A stretch of DNA of 36,346 nt from Betaproteobacteria bacterium (GTDB lineage: Bacteria; Pseudomonadota; Gammaproteobacteria; Burkholderiales; Burkholderiaceae_E), in assembly GCA_016868375.1 (NCBI GenBank), contig VGHA01000029.1:1-36346 (forward strand), written 5' to 3'. The stretch's first letter is position 1, and the number at the start of each line of letters is the position of its first letter. This document shows, one piece after another, positions 25,922-35,251 of this stretch. The position numbers and the translations under genes were made by a program. Under the pieces are notes generated by a model. The model made no database searches. It saw only the letters and a list, made by a program, of their open reading frames with translations, and was not told the DNA's origin.

Positions 25922-27625
25922 ATGAGCGGCATCCGGCGGTTGCCCGGTGTCATCTATCGCGATGACCTGTTCGCAAAGCAGTGCTTTGCCGAGGGAAGCT
26001 GGCTTGATCTGACGATGGGCGAGGCCTTGCGGAAGACCGCGGCGCGGGTACCAGACCGAATCGCGTTTGCCTCCGAAACCGATTCGATCACGTTCCGACA
26101 GTTTGACGAGCTCACCGAGCGGCTTGCGGCCTCACTGATTGAAAGCGGTGTCGCCCCAGGCGAGCGCGCAATCTTTCAGATGGGCACGGTTCTGGATACG
26201 GCCATTGCGCTGCTTGCCTGCCTGAAGGCCGGCATTGTTCCCGTCTGCACCATTCCCCAGTATCGCGAGATCGAAATCGGGCAGCTCACGGTGCTATCGG
26301 GCGCCAGCGCCTATTTCGTACAGGCCGATTTCGGCCAGTTTGATCTCGTGGGGTTTGCGCAGTCGATGCAGGCTCGCCATCCGCAGCTATCGCATCTGAT
26401 CGTGGCCAGGGGCGACGCCCGCGGGTCGCTCAGTCAGCACGCACTGATTGAGAAGATGCCGCTGGATCGCGCGCGAACGATCCTTGGAGCGGTTCAGATC
26501 AGCAGCCGGGATTGCTTTGCCTTTCAGTTGTCCGGTGGCTCAACGGGTGTGCCAAAGATCATCCCTCGCTTTCATGGCGAGTATCTGGCGCACGGGCCGG
26601 CGTGGTCTCATCAGCAAAAAATGGATGAGCACTCCGTTGCGGTCTGGTCTCTGCCGATTCTGCACAACGCCGGGATGGTGTACGCGATCATTCCCTGCAT
26701 CCTGGATGGCAGAACCACGGTCCTGCTGTCCCGCCCGGATATTTCGCTGCTGCTTGAAAGCATTCAACGATTTCGTGCAACGCATGCCGCAAGTATTGGG
26801 CCGATCGCCGCACAGTTGCTGAATACGCGAAACATTGGTGATTACGACATGTCGTCGTTGCGCTATTTCATCACGATGAACCGCGCCGATGCGGTTGAAG
26901 CGCATTTGGGCGTCAAGGCTGCCAATCTATATGGCATCACAGAAGGGCTGGTGATGATCTCCTCGCCTGACGACCCACCGGAGGCGCGACACGGCACCAA
27001 TGGCCGGCCATGCCTTCCCTCTGATGATGTACGCGTGAGAAACCTGAATGACGGAAGCTGGTGCGGTCACGGCGAACTCGGCGAACTCGTGTTCCGCGGA
27101 GCCTCCTCGCTTACCGGTTACTACAACGCCCCGGACCTTACCGCCGAAACGCTGACTCCGGACGGATACGTTCGAACCGGCGATCTGGTTCGATCGCACC
27201 AGCTTGACGGCAAGACCTTTTTTTCCTTCGAAGGACGCCTGAAGGACAACATCAATCGCGGCGGCGAGAAATACGGCACCGAGGAGGTGGAGACGCTCGT
27301 ACGATCGCATCCCGCGGTTGCTGATGTTGCCGTCGTCGCCATGCCTGACCCCATTCTGTTTGAGCGAGGGTGTGCCTGGATCATCCCAAGACCTGGACAG
27401 TCCGTCCCCGACGTTCCAGCGCTTGGCCAGTACCTGATAGGCAAGGGGCTTGCGAAGTTCAAACTGCCCGAGCGGATCGAAACGATTGAATCGTTCCCCG
27501 TTACCCGGGTTGGCAAGCTCGACAAGGCGAAGCTGCGAGAGATGGTTCGACACAAGTTGACCACCGAGGCTTCAGCACCGATCACTCACGCACAAAAAGC
27601 CCATCAGGAGAAGGAGACATCATGA
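25922..27625 (+). CDS. aryl-acid adenylating ligase (EntE/DhbE/SdgA-like)
   Basis: An acyl-adenylate-forming enzyme, 567 residues, closest in pattern to 2,3-dihydroxybenzoate and salicylate AMP-ligases. Motifs: A3 SGGSTGVPK (204-212), A4 with His248-Asn249 (LPILHNAG; the Asn matches the DhbE residue that contacts the ortho hydroxyl), A5 YGITEG (337-342), A7 GYVRTGDLV (415-423), A8 GRLKDNINRGGEK (438-450) and A10 Lys in VGKLDK. GGGGAG lies 9 bases before ATG 25922. There are no siderophore genes around it. With a Liv importer and monooxygenases downstream, a catabolic activation step is more likely than siderophore synthesis. The ATGA overlap with the next gene couples translation. Confidence 0.88.
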   Translation: MSGIRRLPGVIYRDDLFAKQCFAEGSWLDLTMGEALRKTAARVPDRIAFASETDSITFRQFDELTERLAASLIESGVAPGERAIFQMGTVLDTAIALLACLKAGIVPVCTIPQYREIEIGQLTVLSGASAYFVQADFGQFDLVGFAQSMQARHPQLSHLIVARGDARGSLSQHALIEKMPLDRARTILGAVQISSRDCFAFQLSGGSTGVPKIIPRFHGEYLAHGPAWSHQQKMDEHSVAVWSLPILHNAGMVYAIIPCILDGRTTVLLSRPDISLLLESIQRFRATHAASIGPIAAQLLNTRNIGDYDMSSLRYFITMNRADAVEAHLGVKAANLYGITEGLVMISSPDDPPEARHGTNGRPCLPSDDVRVRNLNDGSWCGHGELGELVFRGASSLTGYYNAPDLTAETLTPDGYVRTGDLVRSHQLDGKTFFSFEGRLKDNINRGGEKYGTEEVETLVRSHPAVADVAVVAMPDPILFERGCAWIIPRPGQSVPDVPALGQYLIGKGLAKFKLPERIETIESFPVTRVGKLDKAKLREMVRHKLTTEASAPITHAQKAHQEKETS

Positions 27626-28797
27626 TCAGAACGACGTTGGCGGCGATCGCGGCAACCTGCCTTGCCTTTGGTAGCGCCGGGGCGTACGCCCAGCAGAAAA
27701 TCAAGCTTGGTTTGATATTGGGTCTTTCCGGGCCGCTCAACGTGGTCGGCGCTGAGCAGAAGCGCGGCTTTGATATTGCGATGGATCATCTGGGCGGCAA
27801 GCTGGGCGGCATCCCTGTTGAGATTGTTCAGGCCGACTCAAAGGCCAATCCCAGTGCAACGGTCCAGGAGTTCTCGCGCCTCATTGAGAAGGACAAGGTC
27901 GACCTGATCACGGGACTGACCGCCTCGAATGAAATTATTGCCGCGATGAAGCCGATCACCGACGCCAAAATGATCTTTGTCGGCATGAATGGCGGTCCCG
28001 CGCCGCTGGCGGGCGAGCAGTGCAACCCCTACTACTTCAACGTGTCCTTCCAGAACGCGCAGCTCACCGCAGGCATGGGCTCCTACATGGTCAATGCCGG
28101 TGTCAAGAAGCTGTACCTGATCGGGATGGACTACGAGGCAGGGCATGAGCATACGCATGCCGCACGCAAGGGGTACAGCGGCGACGTTGTCGCACACACC
28201 TTCACGCCGCTGTCGCAGGTCGACTTCGCCGCTGACATCGCGAAAATCCGTGCTTCAGGCGCTGACGGCGTCTTTGCGTTTTACCCGGGCGGCCCGGGTA
28301 TCGCATTTGTACGACAGTGGAATCAGGCGGGCCTGGGCGGGAAGATTCCCTTGTTCTCGAATATCGCGCTGTCTGAACCCACGGTATTTCAAGCCCAAGG
28401 CAAGACCGCCATGGGAATCCAGATGAGCGCGGTGTATTTCGCAGCAATGGATAATCCGGCCAACCGCAAATTTGTTGCTGACTTTCGCGTCAAGTTCGGC
28501 CGCGATCCAGCCAGCTACGCGGGCCTTGCTTATGACGCAATCATGCTGATTGATTCGGCAGTTCGCGCGGTGAAGGGCGATGTGAAGAACACCGAAGCCC
28601 TGCGTGCCGCTCTGAAGAAAGCAGACTTCCCAAGCGTCAGGGGCGATTTCCGGTTCAACACCAACCAGCAGCCGATACAAAGCACCTATGCGGTCGTGGT
28701 CGATGCCCGCCCGGACAACAGCCTTTACCTGAAGGAGGTCAAGGTTGCTGCCAAAAACGCGCCCGATGACTTTGTTGCCAAGTGCCCAATGAAGTAA
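27622..28797 (+). CDS. Liv-type ABC transporter substrate-binding protein
   Basis: A 391-residue periplasmic binding protein of the branched-chain/aromatic acid (HAAT) class. The signal peptide is residues 1-23, cleaved near AYA-Q, followed by KIKLGLILGLSGPLNVVGAE and KRGFDIAMDHLGGKLGG, typical of the class-I type 1 fold. AAGGAG precedes the ATG and the start overlaps the ligase stop. Many members bind aromatic acids and not leucine; its place between an aryl-acid ligase and oxygenases supports an aromatic ligand here (inference). Confidence 0.93.
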   Translation: MIRTTLAAIAATCLAFGSAGAYAQQKIKLGLILGLSGPLNVVGAEQKRGFDIAMDHLGGKLGGIPVEIVQADSKANPSATVQEFSRLIEKDKVDLITGLTASNEIIAAMKPITDAKMIFVGMNGGPAPLAGEQCNPYYFNVSFQNAQLTAGMGSYMVNAGVKKLYLIGMDYEAGHEHTHAARKGYSGDVVAHTFTPLSQVDFAADIAKIRASGADGVFAFYPGGPGIAFVRQWNQAGLGGKIPLFSNIALSEPTVFQAQGKTAMGIQMSAVYFAAMDNPANRKFVADFRVKFGRDPASYAGLAYDAIMLIDSAVRAVKGDVKNTEALRAALKKADFPSVRGDFRFNTNQQPIQSTYAVVVDARPDNSLYLKEVKVAAKNAPDDFVAKCPMK

Positions 28798-28834
28798 TGC
28801 TGGTACCGAATCAACGGTCAACAGGGCATTCGCC

Positions 28835-29728
28835 GTGGCACTGGGCTTGCTGATCGAACAGACCTTCAACGGTCTGCAACTGGGCATGATTCTGTTCCTG
28901 ATGGCGATCGGGGTCACGTTGGCGTTTGGCGTCATGAACCTGATCAACCTCGCGCATGGCTCCATGCTGATGCTTGGCGCCTATTTCATCGCGGCCGCGA
29001 GCGCCAAGACGCCGTCCTACCTGATCGCATTCGTCGTCGCGATGGCTGGCATCGCCCTGGTTGCAGCGCTTCTTGAAGTCACGCTCATCCGACCGCTTTA
29101 TGCGCGGGGCCATCTGGATCAGGTCTTGGCCACCTTCGGGATAAGCATTGCGCTCAATGAACTGGTGATCTGGATCTGGGGCCGGGAAGCGATGTTTGTA
29201 TCGCTTCCCGAAGCCCTGGACGGATTCGTTCAGATCGGTTCGAACATCCAGTACCCGGTGTACCGACTTGCGATCACCTCGGTGGCCATTCTGGCCGGGC
29301 TGGCGCTCTTTGCGCTTCTCTCCCGCACACGGCTGGGAATGCGAATCCGGGCGGGCGCTGAAAAGGGCGAGATGATCGGTGCGCTGGGCGTGAATGTTCG
29401 CGCGCTCTTTACAGCGGTCTTCGTCATCAGTGCAATGTTGGCCGCCTTGGGCGGCGTCATGCTGGGGCCCCTGCTCGCAGTTCAGTCAGGCATGGGCGAT
29501 CCTCTGTTGATCCTTGCGCTGGCGGTCGTTGTCATTGGTGGAATTGGATCGCTCAAGGGTGCGCTCGTTGCCTCGCTTCTGGTGGGACTCACCGACACAT
29601 TCGGGCGCATGGTGTTTCCTGACCTGCTCGGGCAACTGGTCGGAAACATCGTCGCCAATGCCTCCGTATACATCCTGATGGCACTGGTGATTGCCATTCG
29701 TCCGACCGGATTGTTCGGAAAGCGATGA
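28835..29728 (+). CDS. Liv-type ABC transporter permease (LivH-like)
   Basis: A 297-residue inner-membrane permease with about eight hydrophobic helices. The N-terminal stretch with GVTLAFGVMNLINLAHGSM and the late motifs RIRAGAEKGEMIGALGVN and VVIGGIGSLKGAL are LivH hallmarks. I chose GTG 28835 because it gives the standard N-terminus. The last codons overlap the next permease (ATGATG). It forms the membrane channel with the LivM-like partner. Confidence 0.93.
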   Translation: MALGLLIEQTFNGLQLGMILFLMAIGVTLAFGVMNLINLAHGSMLMLGAYFIAAASAKTPSYLIAFVVAMAGIALVAALLEVTLIRPLYARGHLDQVLATFGISIALNELVIWIWGREAMFVSLPEALDGFVQIGSNIQYPVYRLAITSVAILAGLALFALLSRTRLGMRIRAGAEKGEMIGALGVNVRALFTAVFVISAMLAALGGVMLGPLLAVQSGMGDPLLILALAVVVIGGIGSLKGALVASLLVGLTDTFGRMVFPDLLGQLVGNIVANASVYILMALVIAIRPTGLFGKR

Positions 29729-30696
29729 TGGCTCCACACAGACCCGCGCTCGGCTTCAAACTGATCCTTGGCACGCTTCTGCTGGCCGCGCTGATCGTCC
29801 CACTGCTGGACGAGCCGTACTACACCAAGCTGATCGCCCGCATGGCGATTCTTGCCATAGCAGCAATGACCCTGGACCTGCTTGTAGGGTATGCAGGGCT
29901 TGTCAGTTTCGGCCATGCCGCGTTCTTCGGACTGGGTGTCTATACCGCGGGCCTGTTACCGATGCTTGGAATCCAGCAGGCGATCATCATTTTTCCCGCC
30001 GCTGCCCTGATCGCCGGATTGTTCGCGTTGATCTCGGGGGCGGTTTCATTGCGCGCCAGCGGGCTTTACTTCATCTTCATCACCCTGGCCTTTTCCCAAA
30101 TGGTGTTTTACGTTGGGCAGGGATTGCGGATGTTCGGTGGTGATGACGGCTTTCAGCTCAAGGCACCGACGCTGTTGATCGGCAATGTCAGCCTCGGCAA
30201 TCCCGTTGTACTGGCATACACCATGATCGGTGCGTTAGTCCTGCTGACCTGGGTGTCCCATCGACTGACGCGCTCGCGGTTCGGTCAGACGATCCTGGCC
30301 GCACGCGACAATGAATCCAAGCTGAGCGCGTTGGGGCTTGCCCCGTATCCGCATCGGCTGGTGCTGTACGTCATTGCATGTTCGATGTGCAGCGTTGCCG
30401 GCGTTGGCTTTGCAAACCTGATGGAATACGTCTCGCCGTCGACCATGTCCTGGGTGGTGTCGGGCGAACTGCTGTTCATGGTCATTCTGGGCTCTGCCGC
30501 GACGCTGATCGGCCCGATTCTTGGCGCGGTTGTCTTCGTTGGTCTGGAGCAGGTGCTGTCAGAGTGGACCGAGCACTGGATGTTCTGGCTCGGAGCACTT
30601 CTGGTGTTGCGCGTGCTCCTGTTGAAAGACGGGCTGTACGGATTGCTGCTTGGAAAGTGGGCATTGCGCAGGCAGCCCAGCGGGTCGCACCAATGA
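29725..30696 (+). CDS. Liv-type ABC transporter permease (LivM-like)
   Basis: A 323-residue inner-membrane protein with eight to ten hydrophobic helices. Family segments: LDLLVGYAGLVSFGHAAFFG, RASGLYFIFITLAFSQM, and RDNESKLSALGLAPYPHRL, the loop that contacts the ATPases. The start overlaps the livH-like stop by four bases and the stop overlaps the livG-like start (ATGA), showing tight coupling in the transporter operon. Confidence 0.93.
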   Translation: MMAPHRPALGFKLILGTLLLAALIVPLLDEPYYTKLIARMAILAIAAMTLDLLVGYAGLVSFGHAAFFGLGVYTAGLLPMLGIQQAIIIFPAAALIAGLFALISGAVSLRASGLYFIFITLAFSQMVFYVGQGLRMFGGDDGFQLKAPTLLIGNVSLGNPVVLAYTMIGALVLLTWVSHRLTRSRFGQTILAARDNESKLSALGLAPYPHRLVLYVIACSMCSVAGVGFANLMEYVSPSTMSWVVSGELLFMVILGSAATLIGPILGAVVFVGLEQVLSEWTEHWMFWLGALLVLRVLLLKDGLYGLLLGKWALRRQPSGSHQ

Positions 30697-31445
30697 GCGC
30701 GCTGTTGGAACTCAGGCATCTTCACAAGCGCTTTGGCGCGCTGGTGGTCACGGATGACGTGTCGCTTGACGTGAGGCCCGGTGAGATCCACGCCCTGATT
30801 GGACCGAACGGCGCCGGTAAATCATGTCTGATCGGGCAGATTACCGGAGAGCTCCGGCCCGACGCAGGGGGCGTCCTGATGCACGGGAAGCCCATTGATG
30901 CGCTGCCCACTGAATCGCGCGCACGGCTTGGACTTGCCCGCGCCTATCAGGTCCCGCGGCTATTTGGAACCATGACAGCGCAGTCCAATGCATCGCTGGC
31001 CGAAATCGCCCGAACCCGGTCAAGCGGGCAGTTTTGGACATCCGTCTTCGATGATAAGGCGCTGCAGGCGGCTGCGCACGGCGCGCTTGCCACAGTGGGG
31101 CTCGCCGCGCGTGGTTCAGAGCCGTCGCTGTTGCTGGCTCACGGGGAGAAAAGACTGCTCGAACTGGCCATGGGCTTTGCCACGCATCCAGCCGTGTTGC
31201 TTCTTGATGAGCCGCTTGCTGGGCTCGGCGCGGGCGACAGTGACGCGATGATCGCCTTGCTCGCCAGGCTCAAGCAGCAATACGGAATTCTGCTGGTTGA
31301 GCACGACATGAACGCTGTATTCGCGCTGGCCGACCGCATATCGGTTCTTGTCAGCGGGCGCATCATCGCGTCTGGCGCTCCTGAATCGATCCGCGATGAT
31401 CAGCGCGTTCGCGCAGCGTACCTGGGGGACGAACTCGATGTCTGA
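30693..31445 (+). CDS. Liv-type ABC transporter ATPase (LivG-like)
   Basis: A 250-residue ATPase starting at ATG 30693; the frame is open back into livM but homology starts at SALLELRHLHKRFG. Walker A is GPNGAGKSC (with Cys in place of the usual Thr after GKS), the Q loop is RAYQVPRLF, signature LAHGEKRLLELA (weak compared with LSGGQ, as usual in LivG), Walker B VLLLDEPLAGL and switch His in LVEHDMNAV. It overlaps livM by four and livF by eight bases. Confidence 0.92.
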   Translation: MSALLELRHLHKRFGALVVTDDVSLDVRPGEIHALIGPNGAGKSCLIGQITGELRPDAGGVLMHGKPIDALPTESRARLGLARAYQVPRLFGTMTAQSNASLAEIARTRSSGQFWTSVFDDKALQAAAHGALATVGLAARGSEPSLLLAHGEKRLLELAMGFATHPAVLLLDEPLAGLGAGDSDAMIALLARLKQQYGILLVEHDMNAVFALADRISVLVSGRIIASGAPESIRDDQRVRAAYLGDELDV

Positions 31446-32148
31446 CGCGGTGCTGTCCGTCGAGCGACTCGAGGCCGGATATGGCGATGCGCAGGTGCTG
31501 TTCGGCGTCGATCTGACGATTCGCAGGGGCGAAGTGGTGGCGCTGATGGGGCGTAACGGCATGGGTAAAACCACGCTCATTCGCGCCATCATGGGGCTTT
31601 GCACCCGGCTGCGCGGTCGTGTGGCCATCGCGTCAGCCGACGCGACCCGATGGCCGAGTTATCGGATCGCCAGGGCGGGAATCGGCCTCGTTCCTGAGGG
31701 ACGGCAGATTTTCACCTCGCTCACCGTCGAGGAAAACCTGCTGGCCACCGAGCGATCGTCACAGGGCGCGTCCGGCTGGAGCCTGGATGGGGTGTATCAG
31801 CTTTTTCCCCGCTTGCAGGAGCGACAGGCCAATTTCGGCAGCCAGTTGTCGGGTGGTGAACAGCAGATGCTCGCAATTGGCAGGGCCCTTCTTACACAGC
31901 CCTCGCTGCTCATCCTTGATGAGGCGACCGAGGGCCTCGCACCCCTGGTCCGCCAGGAGATCTGGAACACGCTTCACACCCTGAAATCTCGAGGGCAATC
32001 GGTACTGGTCGTTGATCGCGACCTTAAGGCTTTAGGCGCGCTTTCGGACGGATACCTCGTGATCGAGAAGGGGCGCGTCGTGAAATCCGGCAGCTCAAGT
32101 GATCTGGTCAATGACCGACAGGCAATCGAACGCTATGTTGGCGTCTGA
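31438..32148 (+). CDS. Liv-type ABC transporter ATPase (LivF-like)
   Basis: A 236-residue ATPase starting at ATG 31438 inside the end of livG. Walker A is GRNGMGKTT, the segment GIGLVPEGRQIFTSLTVEENL is diagnostic of LivF, the signature is LSGGEQQML and Walker B is LLILDEATEGLAP. At the switch position, where LivF proteins usually read VEQN, this one reads VDRD. It completes a five-gene importer. About 55 bases without features separate it from the monooxygenase gene. Confidence 0.92.
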   Translation: MSDAVLSVERLEAGYGDAQVLFGVDLTIRRGEVVALMGRNGMGKTTLIRAIMGLCTRLRGRVAIASADATRWPSYRIARAGIGLVPEGRQIFTSLTVEENLLATERSSQGASGWSLDGVYQLFPRLQERQANFGSQLSGGEQQMLAIGRALLTQPSLLILDEATEGLAPLVRQEIWNTLHTLKSRGQSVLVVDRDLKALGALSDGYLVIEKGRVVKSGSSSDLVNDRQAIERYVGV

Positions 32149-32203
32149 CGTGGCGGTCGCGGCTCACTAACCCAATTCATCTCACCAAAGTTGGAGTACA
32201 AGC

Positions 32204-33286
32204 ATGGAATTCGGCTACTTCACCCTGTCCGACAATCACTATCCCAACAGCCCAAGATCGCCCAACCAGTTCATCATGGAGATTCGCGAGCAGGCGATTC
32301 TTGCGGATCGCTTAGGCATGCATTCGGCCTGGATTGGCGAACACCATTTCGACTCGCTCGGCGTCAATTCAAGGCCCGATCTGATCCTGGCCAGCATCGC
32401 ATCCGAGACCCGAAACATTCGTCTGGCCCCCGCCGTCACGGTGATGCCGCTTCACCATCCGGTTCATGTGGCGGAAGCCTGGGCAACGCTTGATCTTGTG
32501 TCCGGGGGGCGCGTCGACTTCGCGACGGGCCGAGGCTATGACAAGAACGAATACAAGCCGTTCGGTGCTGACTTCTTCAAATCAGCCGAGATATTTGAAG
32601 AGGGCGTTGATGTGGTGTTGAAGGCGTGGAACTCGCCCGGTCCGTGGTCGCATCGCGGCACGTACTACGACATTCCTGAGATGCAGATTACGCCGCGCCC
32701 GGTGCAAAAGCCGATTCCCTTCTATATCGCGTCGTTTTCCCAGACAAGTGTCGACATGGCCGCCAAGCGCGGACTGAACATCATTTACGCCCCATTTGCG
32801 ACCGGCATGATGTTCGGTGGGCTTGATAAAGCGGTGGACGCTTATCGCAATTCCTGCGTCAAGGCGGGTAACCAGCCGGGACGTGCGATGTGCAGTTATT
32901 TCGTCTTCATTGCAGACGACAAGAAGGCTGACGACTACGGCCGTCAGGCCCAGCTCGACTACTTCAATCATTGCGTGATCCGGGCCATTCCCACCAAGCT
33001 GGAAGAGGCTCCGCCCACCCTGCAGTACTTCGTGAAACTCGCGGACGTTCTGAAGAAAATGCAGAAGGAAGACTTGTCGGACAAGTCGATTCTGATCGGC
33101 TCGCCCGCGAAGATCATCGATTCGTTGAAGAAGGTGGAGGCTGCCGGTATTGAAGAGGTCATTCTTTACTTCAACGTTGGCAACAAGCCCCATGCCCTGG
33201 TCAAAGAGCAAATGCACCGGTTCATGGAAGAGATCGCGCCGCACTTTCACGGCAAGCATATCGAGCGTCGGCTGCTGGCTGCCTGA
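32204..33286 (+). CDS. LLM-class flavin-dependent monooxygenase (luciferase-like)
   Basis: A 360-residue TIM-barrel protein of the bacterial luciferase superfamily, which uses reduced FMN and oxygen. Typical segments: MEFGYFTLSDNHYP, DRLGMHSAWIGEHHFDSLG, RLAPAVTVMPLHHPVHVAE, DLVSGGRVDFATGRGYDKNE, PRPVQKPIPFYIASFSQTS and the C-terminal ILIGSPAKIIDSLKKVEAAG. GGAG sits 7 bases before the ATG. Reduced flavin would have to come from a reductase that I do not see in the window. Likely reactions are hydroxylation or ring-opening oxygenation; the substrate is unknown. Confidence 0.92.
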   Translation: MEFGYFTLSDNHYPNSPRSPNQFIMEIREQAILADRLGMHSAWIGEHHFDSLGVNSRPDLILASIASETRNIRLAPAVTVMPLHHPVHVAEAWATLDLVSGGRVDFATGRGYDKNEYKPFGADFFKSAEIFEEGVDVVLKAWNSPGPWSHRGTYYDIPEMQITPRPVQKPIPFYIASFSQTSVDMAAKRGLNIIYAPFATGMMFGGLDKAVDAYRNSCVKAGNQPGRAMCSYFVFIADDKKADDYGRQAQLDYFNHCVIRAIPTKLEEAPPTLQYFVKLADVLKKMQKEDLSDKSILIGSPAKIIDSLKKVEAAGIEEVILYFNVGNKPHALVKEQMHRFMEEIAPHFHGKHIERRLLAA

Positions 33287-33322
33287 GCGCGAGGCCGGCC
33301 ACACAGCCCTAGAGACTTCATC

Positions 33323-34594
33323 ATGACCGACTCGTCAATCGCGGGGATCGCGCAGCCGGTTGCCACCACGACAGCCGGGCTTCGCGGCACCTACTGGAAT
33401 CCTGAGCGACTTCCGCCTGATGTCAGGCTCACCACGCATGCCCTCACCACGGAGGACGGCGCGGTGGTGGTCGGCTATCTGTTTCGCCGGGGGGGCGAAA
33501 CAACAGTCGTATCGACCATGCATCCGCGCGAGCTTGTGGTGCCTCAGTACATTGTCCCTGAAATTCTCGACTCAGGCGCCGCAGCCTGGGTTCAGGGCGC
33601 ACGCTCGGTGGGAAACGACATCCGCCTTGAACACGAGTCGGCGCTGCTCGATCTGGCCGCTGGCCAACAGTTTCTTGCCGAGCTGGGCTTTACCACCAGG
33701 ATTCTGCTGGGGATATCCGGCGGCGGGCCACTTGCGGCGTTTTATTCGCAGCAGGCGGCGCTGCCGTCGGGTCAGCGAATTACCCGGTCGCCGGCGGGTA
33801 AGCCAACCGGGTTGAATGAGGCGCCCTTACCCGAATCTCACGGACTCGTGCTGCTGTCCACTCATCCTGGGCAGGGAAAGCTTCTGCTGGCAGCGATCGA
33901 CCCTGCTGTCATCGATGAGTCGGACCCCTTGCTCACCAATGAGGCCATTTCAGCGTTCAACGCTGCCAATGGCTTTAAAAGGCCACCGGAAAGCTCCCGG
34001 TACAGCGAATCATTCCTGGTGGACTATCGCGCAGCGCAGCTTGAACGCGTCAAGAAAATTGATGCGAGGGCTAAAGAGCTTGTTGAACGCCGAGCGGACG
34101 CACGCCGCCGGCAGAAGGCCGCACCCAGTCGTGAGACAGCGCTGCTTGCAGCGTATTCGCCCATCTTCAACGTTTGGCGCACCGATGCCGATCCACGCTG
34201 TTTTGACCTCAGCATCGACCCGTCGGAGCGTGCGTACGGCACCCTGTGGGGCGCTAATCCATTTGTATCCAACTACGGCAGTGTTGGCTTCGCACGCACC
34301 TGTACGCCCGAGAGCTGGCTTTCCAATTGGTCGGCGCTTTCTTCAAACGCAACCATGGAGAAGTGCGCTCCGAGCATCACTCAGCCAACCCTCATGATCG
34401 AATACACCGGCGACAACAGTGTGTTTCCAGCGGATGCCGATTTGATATTCAGCCAGATCGGCGCAGGCGATAAGGAACGGCACAAAGTGCACGGCAATCA
34501 CCACGGACAGCCAATTCGCGCTGAGCGTCCAAACGGTCAGCTGGCGGCTGGACGGATCTTGCGCCAGTGGCTGGGTCAGGCGCGCTTTCGTTAG
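33323..34594 (+). CDS. alpha/beta-hydrolase-fold protein of unknown substrate
   Basis: A 423-residue protein without signal peptide. The nucleophile elbow is GISGGG with Ser132. A probable acid, Asp364 (EYTGDNSVFP), and His in GNHHG (393-394) complete the triad. Between them, at roughly residues 238-275, lies a highly charged helical insert (VKKIDARAKELVERRADARR). It is larger than ordinary ring-fission hydrolases of about 280 residues. In context it may hydrolyse a ring-cleavage product, ester or CoA thioester (inference). There is no strong ribosome site; it follows the monooxygenase by 36 bases. Confidence 0.82.
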   Translation: MTDSSIAGIAQPVATTTAGLRGTYWNPERLPPDVRLTTHALTTEDGAVVVGYLFRRGGETTVVSTMHPRELVVPQYIVPEILDSGAAAWVQGARSVGNDIRLEHESALLDLAAGQQFLAELGFTTRILLGISGGGPLAAFYSQQAALPSGQRITRSPAGKPTGLNEAPLPESHGLVLLSTHPGQGKLLLAAIDPAVIDESDPLLTNEAISAFNAANGFKRPPESSRYSESFLVDYRAAQLERVKKIDARAKELVERRADARRRQKAAPSRETALLAAYSPIFNVWRTDADPRCFDLSIDPSERAYGTLWGANPFVSNYGSVGFARTCTPESWLSNWSALSSNATMEKCAPSITQPTLMIEYTGDNSVFPADADLIFSQIGAGDKERHKVHGNHHGQPIRAERPNGQLAAGRILRQWLGQARFR

Positions 34595-34654
34595 CGGTTG
34601 TCTGTCAACGTCTCGGCGTCCTGTCTCTCTCATCTTTCAGCCTCAGGCCTGCAC

Positions 34655-35251
34655 ATGAACTCTGATGCAATTCCCATCGCAGGGGTACACCACACGGCGC
34701 GTCCCACCTGGAAGCTGTCCGACACCGTCCACTTTTATCGAGACCTGCTGGGGCTGCCACTTGTTCACGCCATTTCCGCGCGTGGCTGGGGTGCCGAGAA
34801 TCATGCGGATTTCCTTCATTTCTTTTTCGATGCGGGACAAGGCGCAACGATTGCGTTCTTTTACTACATCGGCACCGAGCCGCCTGACTTCGTGCGTCCC
34901 CTGGACGACTACCGATACCGGGCCTCGCATACGGCGTGGCGTGTTGAAACGCGCGAACAGCTGCTCGACTGTCGAACAAGGCTCGAACGCGCTGGCATCC
35001 GGGTGCACTATCAGGTCAGGCACGAAGTGATTGAGTCGATTTATTTCGATGATCCCAACGGCTATCCAATCGAAATCACGTGGCAGGTGCGGCCCTTTGA
35101 GGCAATCGATATGGCCGATGCAAGACGCTCCATCGAGGCCGCGATAACCCTCGAAAAAGCGCAGCGCCACGGCGGGGCAGCGTTCAACACCATCGAGCAG
35201 GTCTGGCAGGCAAAAGCAACAGCGCTTGAGCAGGAACTGGGGAGCTTCTGA
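34655..35251 (+). CDS. VOC-family (glyoxalase/extradiol dioxygenase fold) protein
   Basis: A 198-residue protein with two VOC modules. Candidate metal ligands are His12 or His13 (GVHHTA), His92 (ASHTAWRV) and Glu140 (PNGYPIEITW), the spacing of extradiol dioxygenases and glyoxalases. The start at 34655 is chosen because homology begins at IAGVHHTARPTWK; an in-frame start at 34598 would add unrelated residues. The stop overlaps the next gene (TGATG). Ring cleavage after hydroxylation is a reasonable role but glyoxalase-type or isomerase chemistry is equally possible. Confidence 0.85.
   Translation: MNSDAIPIAGVHHTARPTWKLSDTVHFYRDLLGLPLVHAISARGWGAENHADFLHFFFDAGQGATIAFFYYIGTEPPDFVRPLDDYRYRASHTAWRVETREQLLDCRTRLERAGIRVHYQVRHEVIESIYFDDPNGYPIEITWQVRPFEAIDMADARRSIEAAITLEKAQRHGGAAFNTIEQVWQAKATALEQELGSF

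Noticed and set aside
25922-27625. Siderophore biosynthesis role for the EntE-like ligase
   Set aside because: No isochorismate, NRPS, carrier-protein or siderophore receptor genes are nearby; the neighbours are an importer and oxygenases.
30378-30692. Longer start of the LivG-like ATPase inside livM
   Set aside because: The extension is an out-of-frame shadow of livM; ATPase homology begins exactly at 30693, where an ATGA overlap is found.
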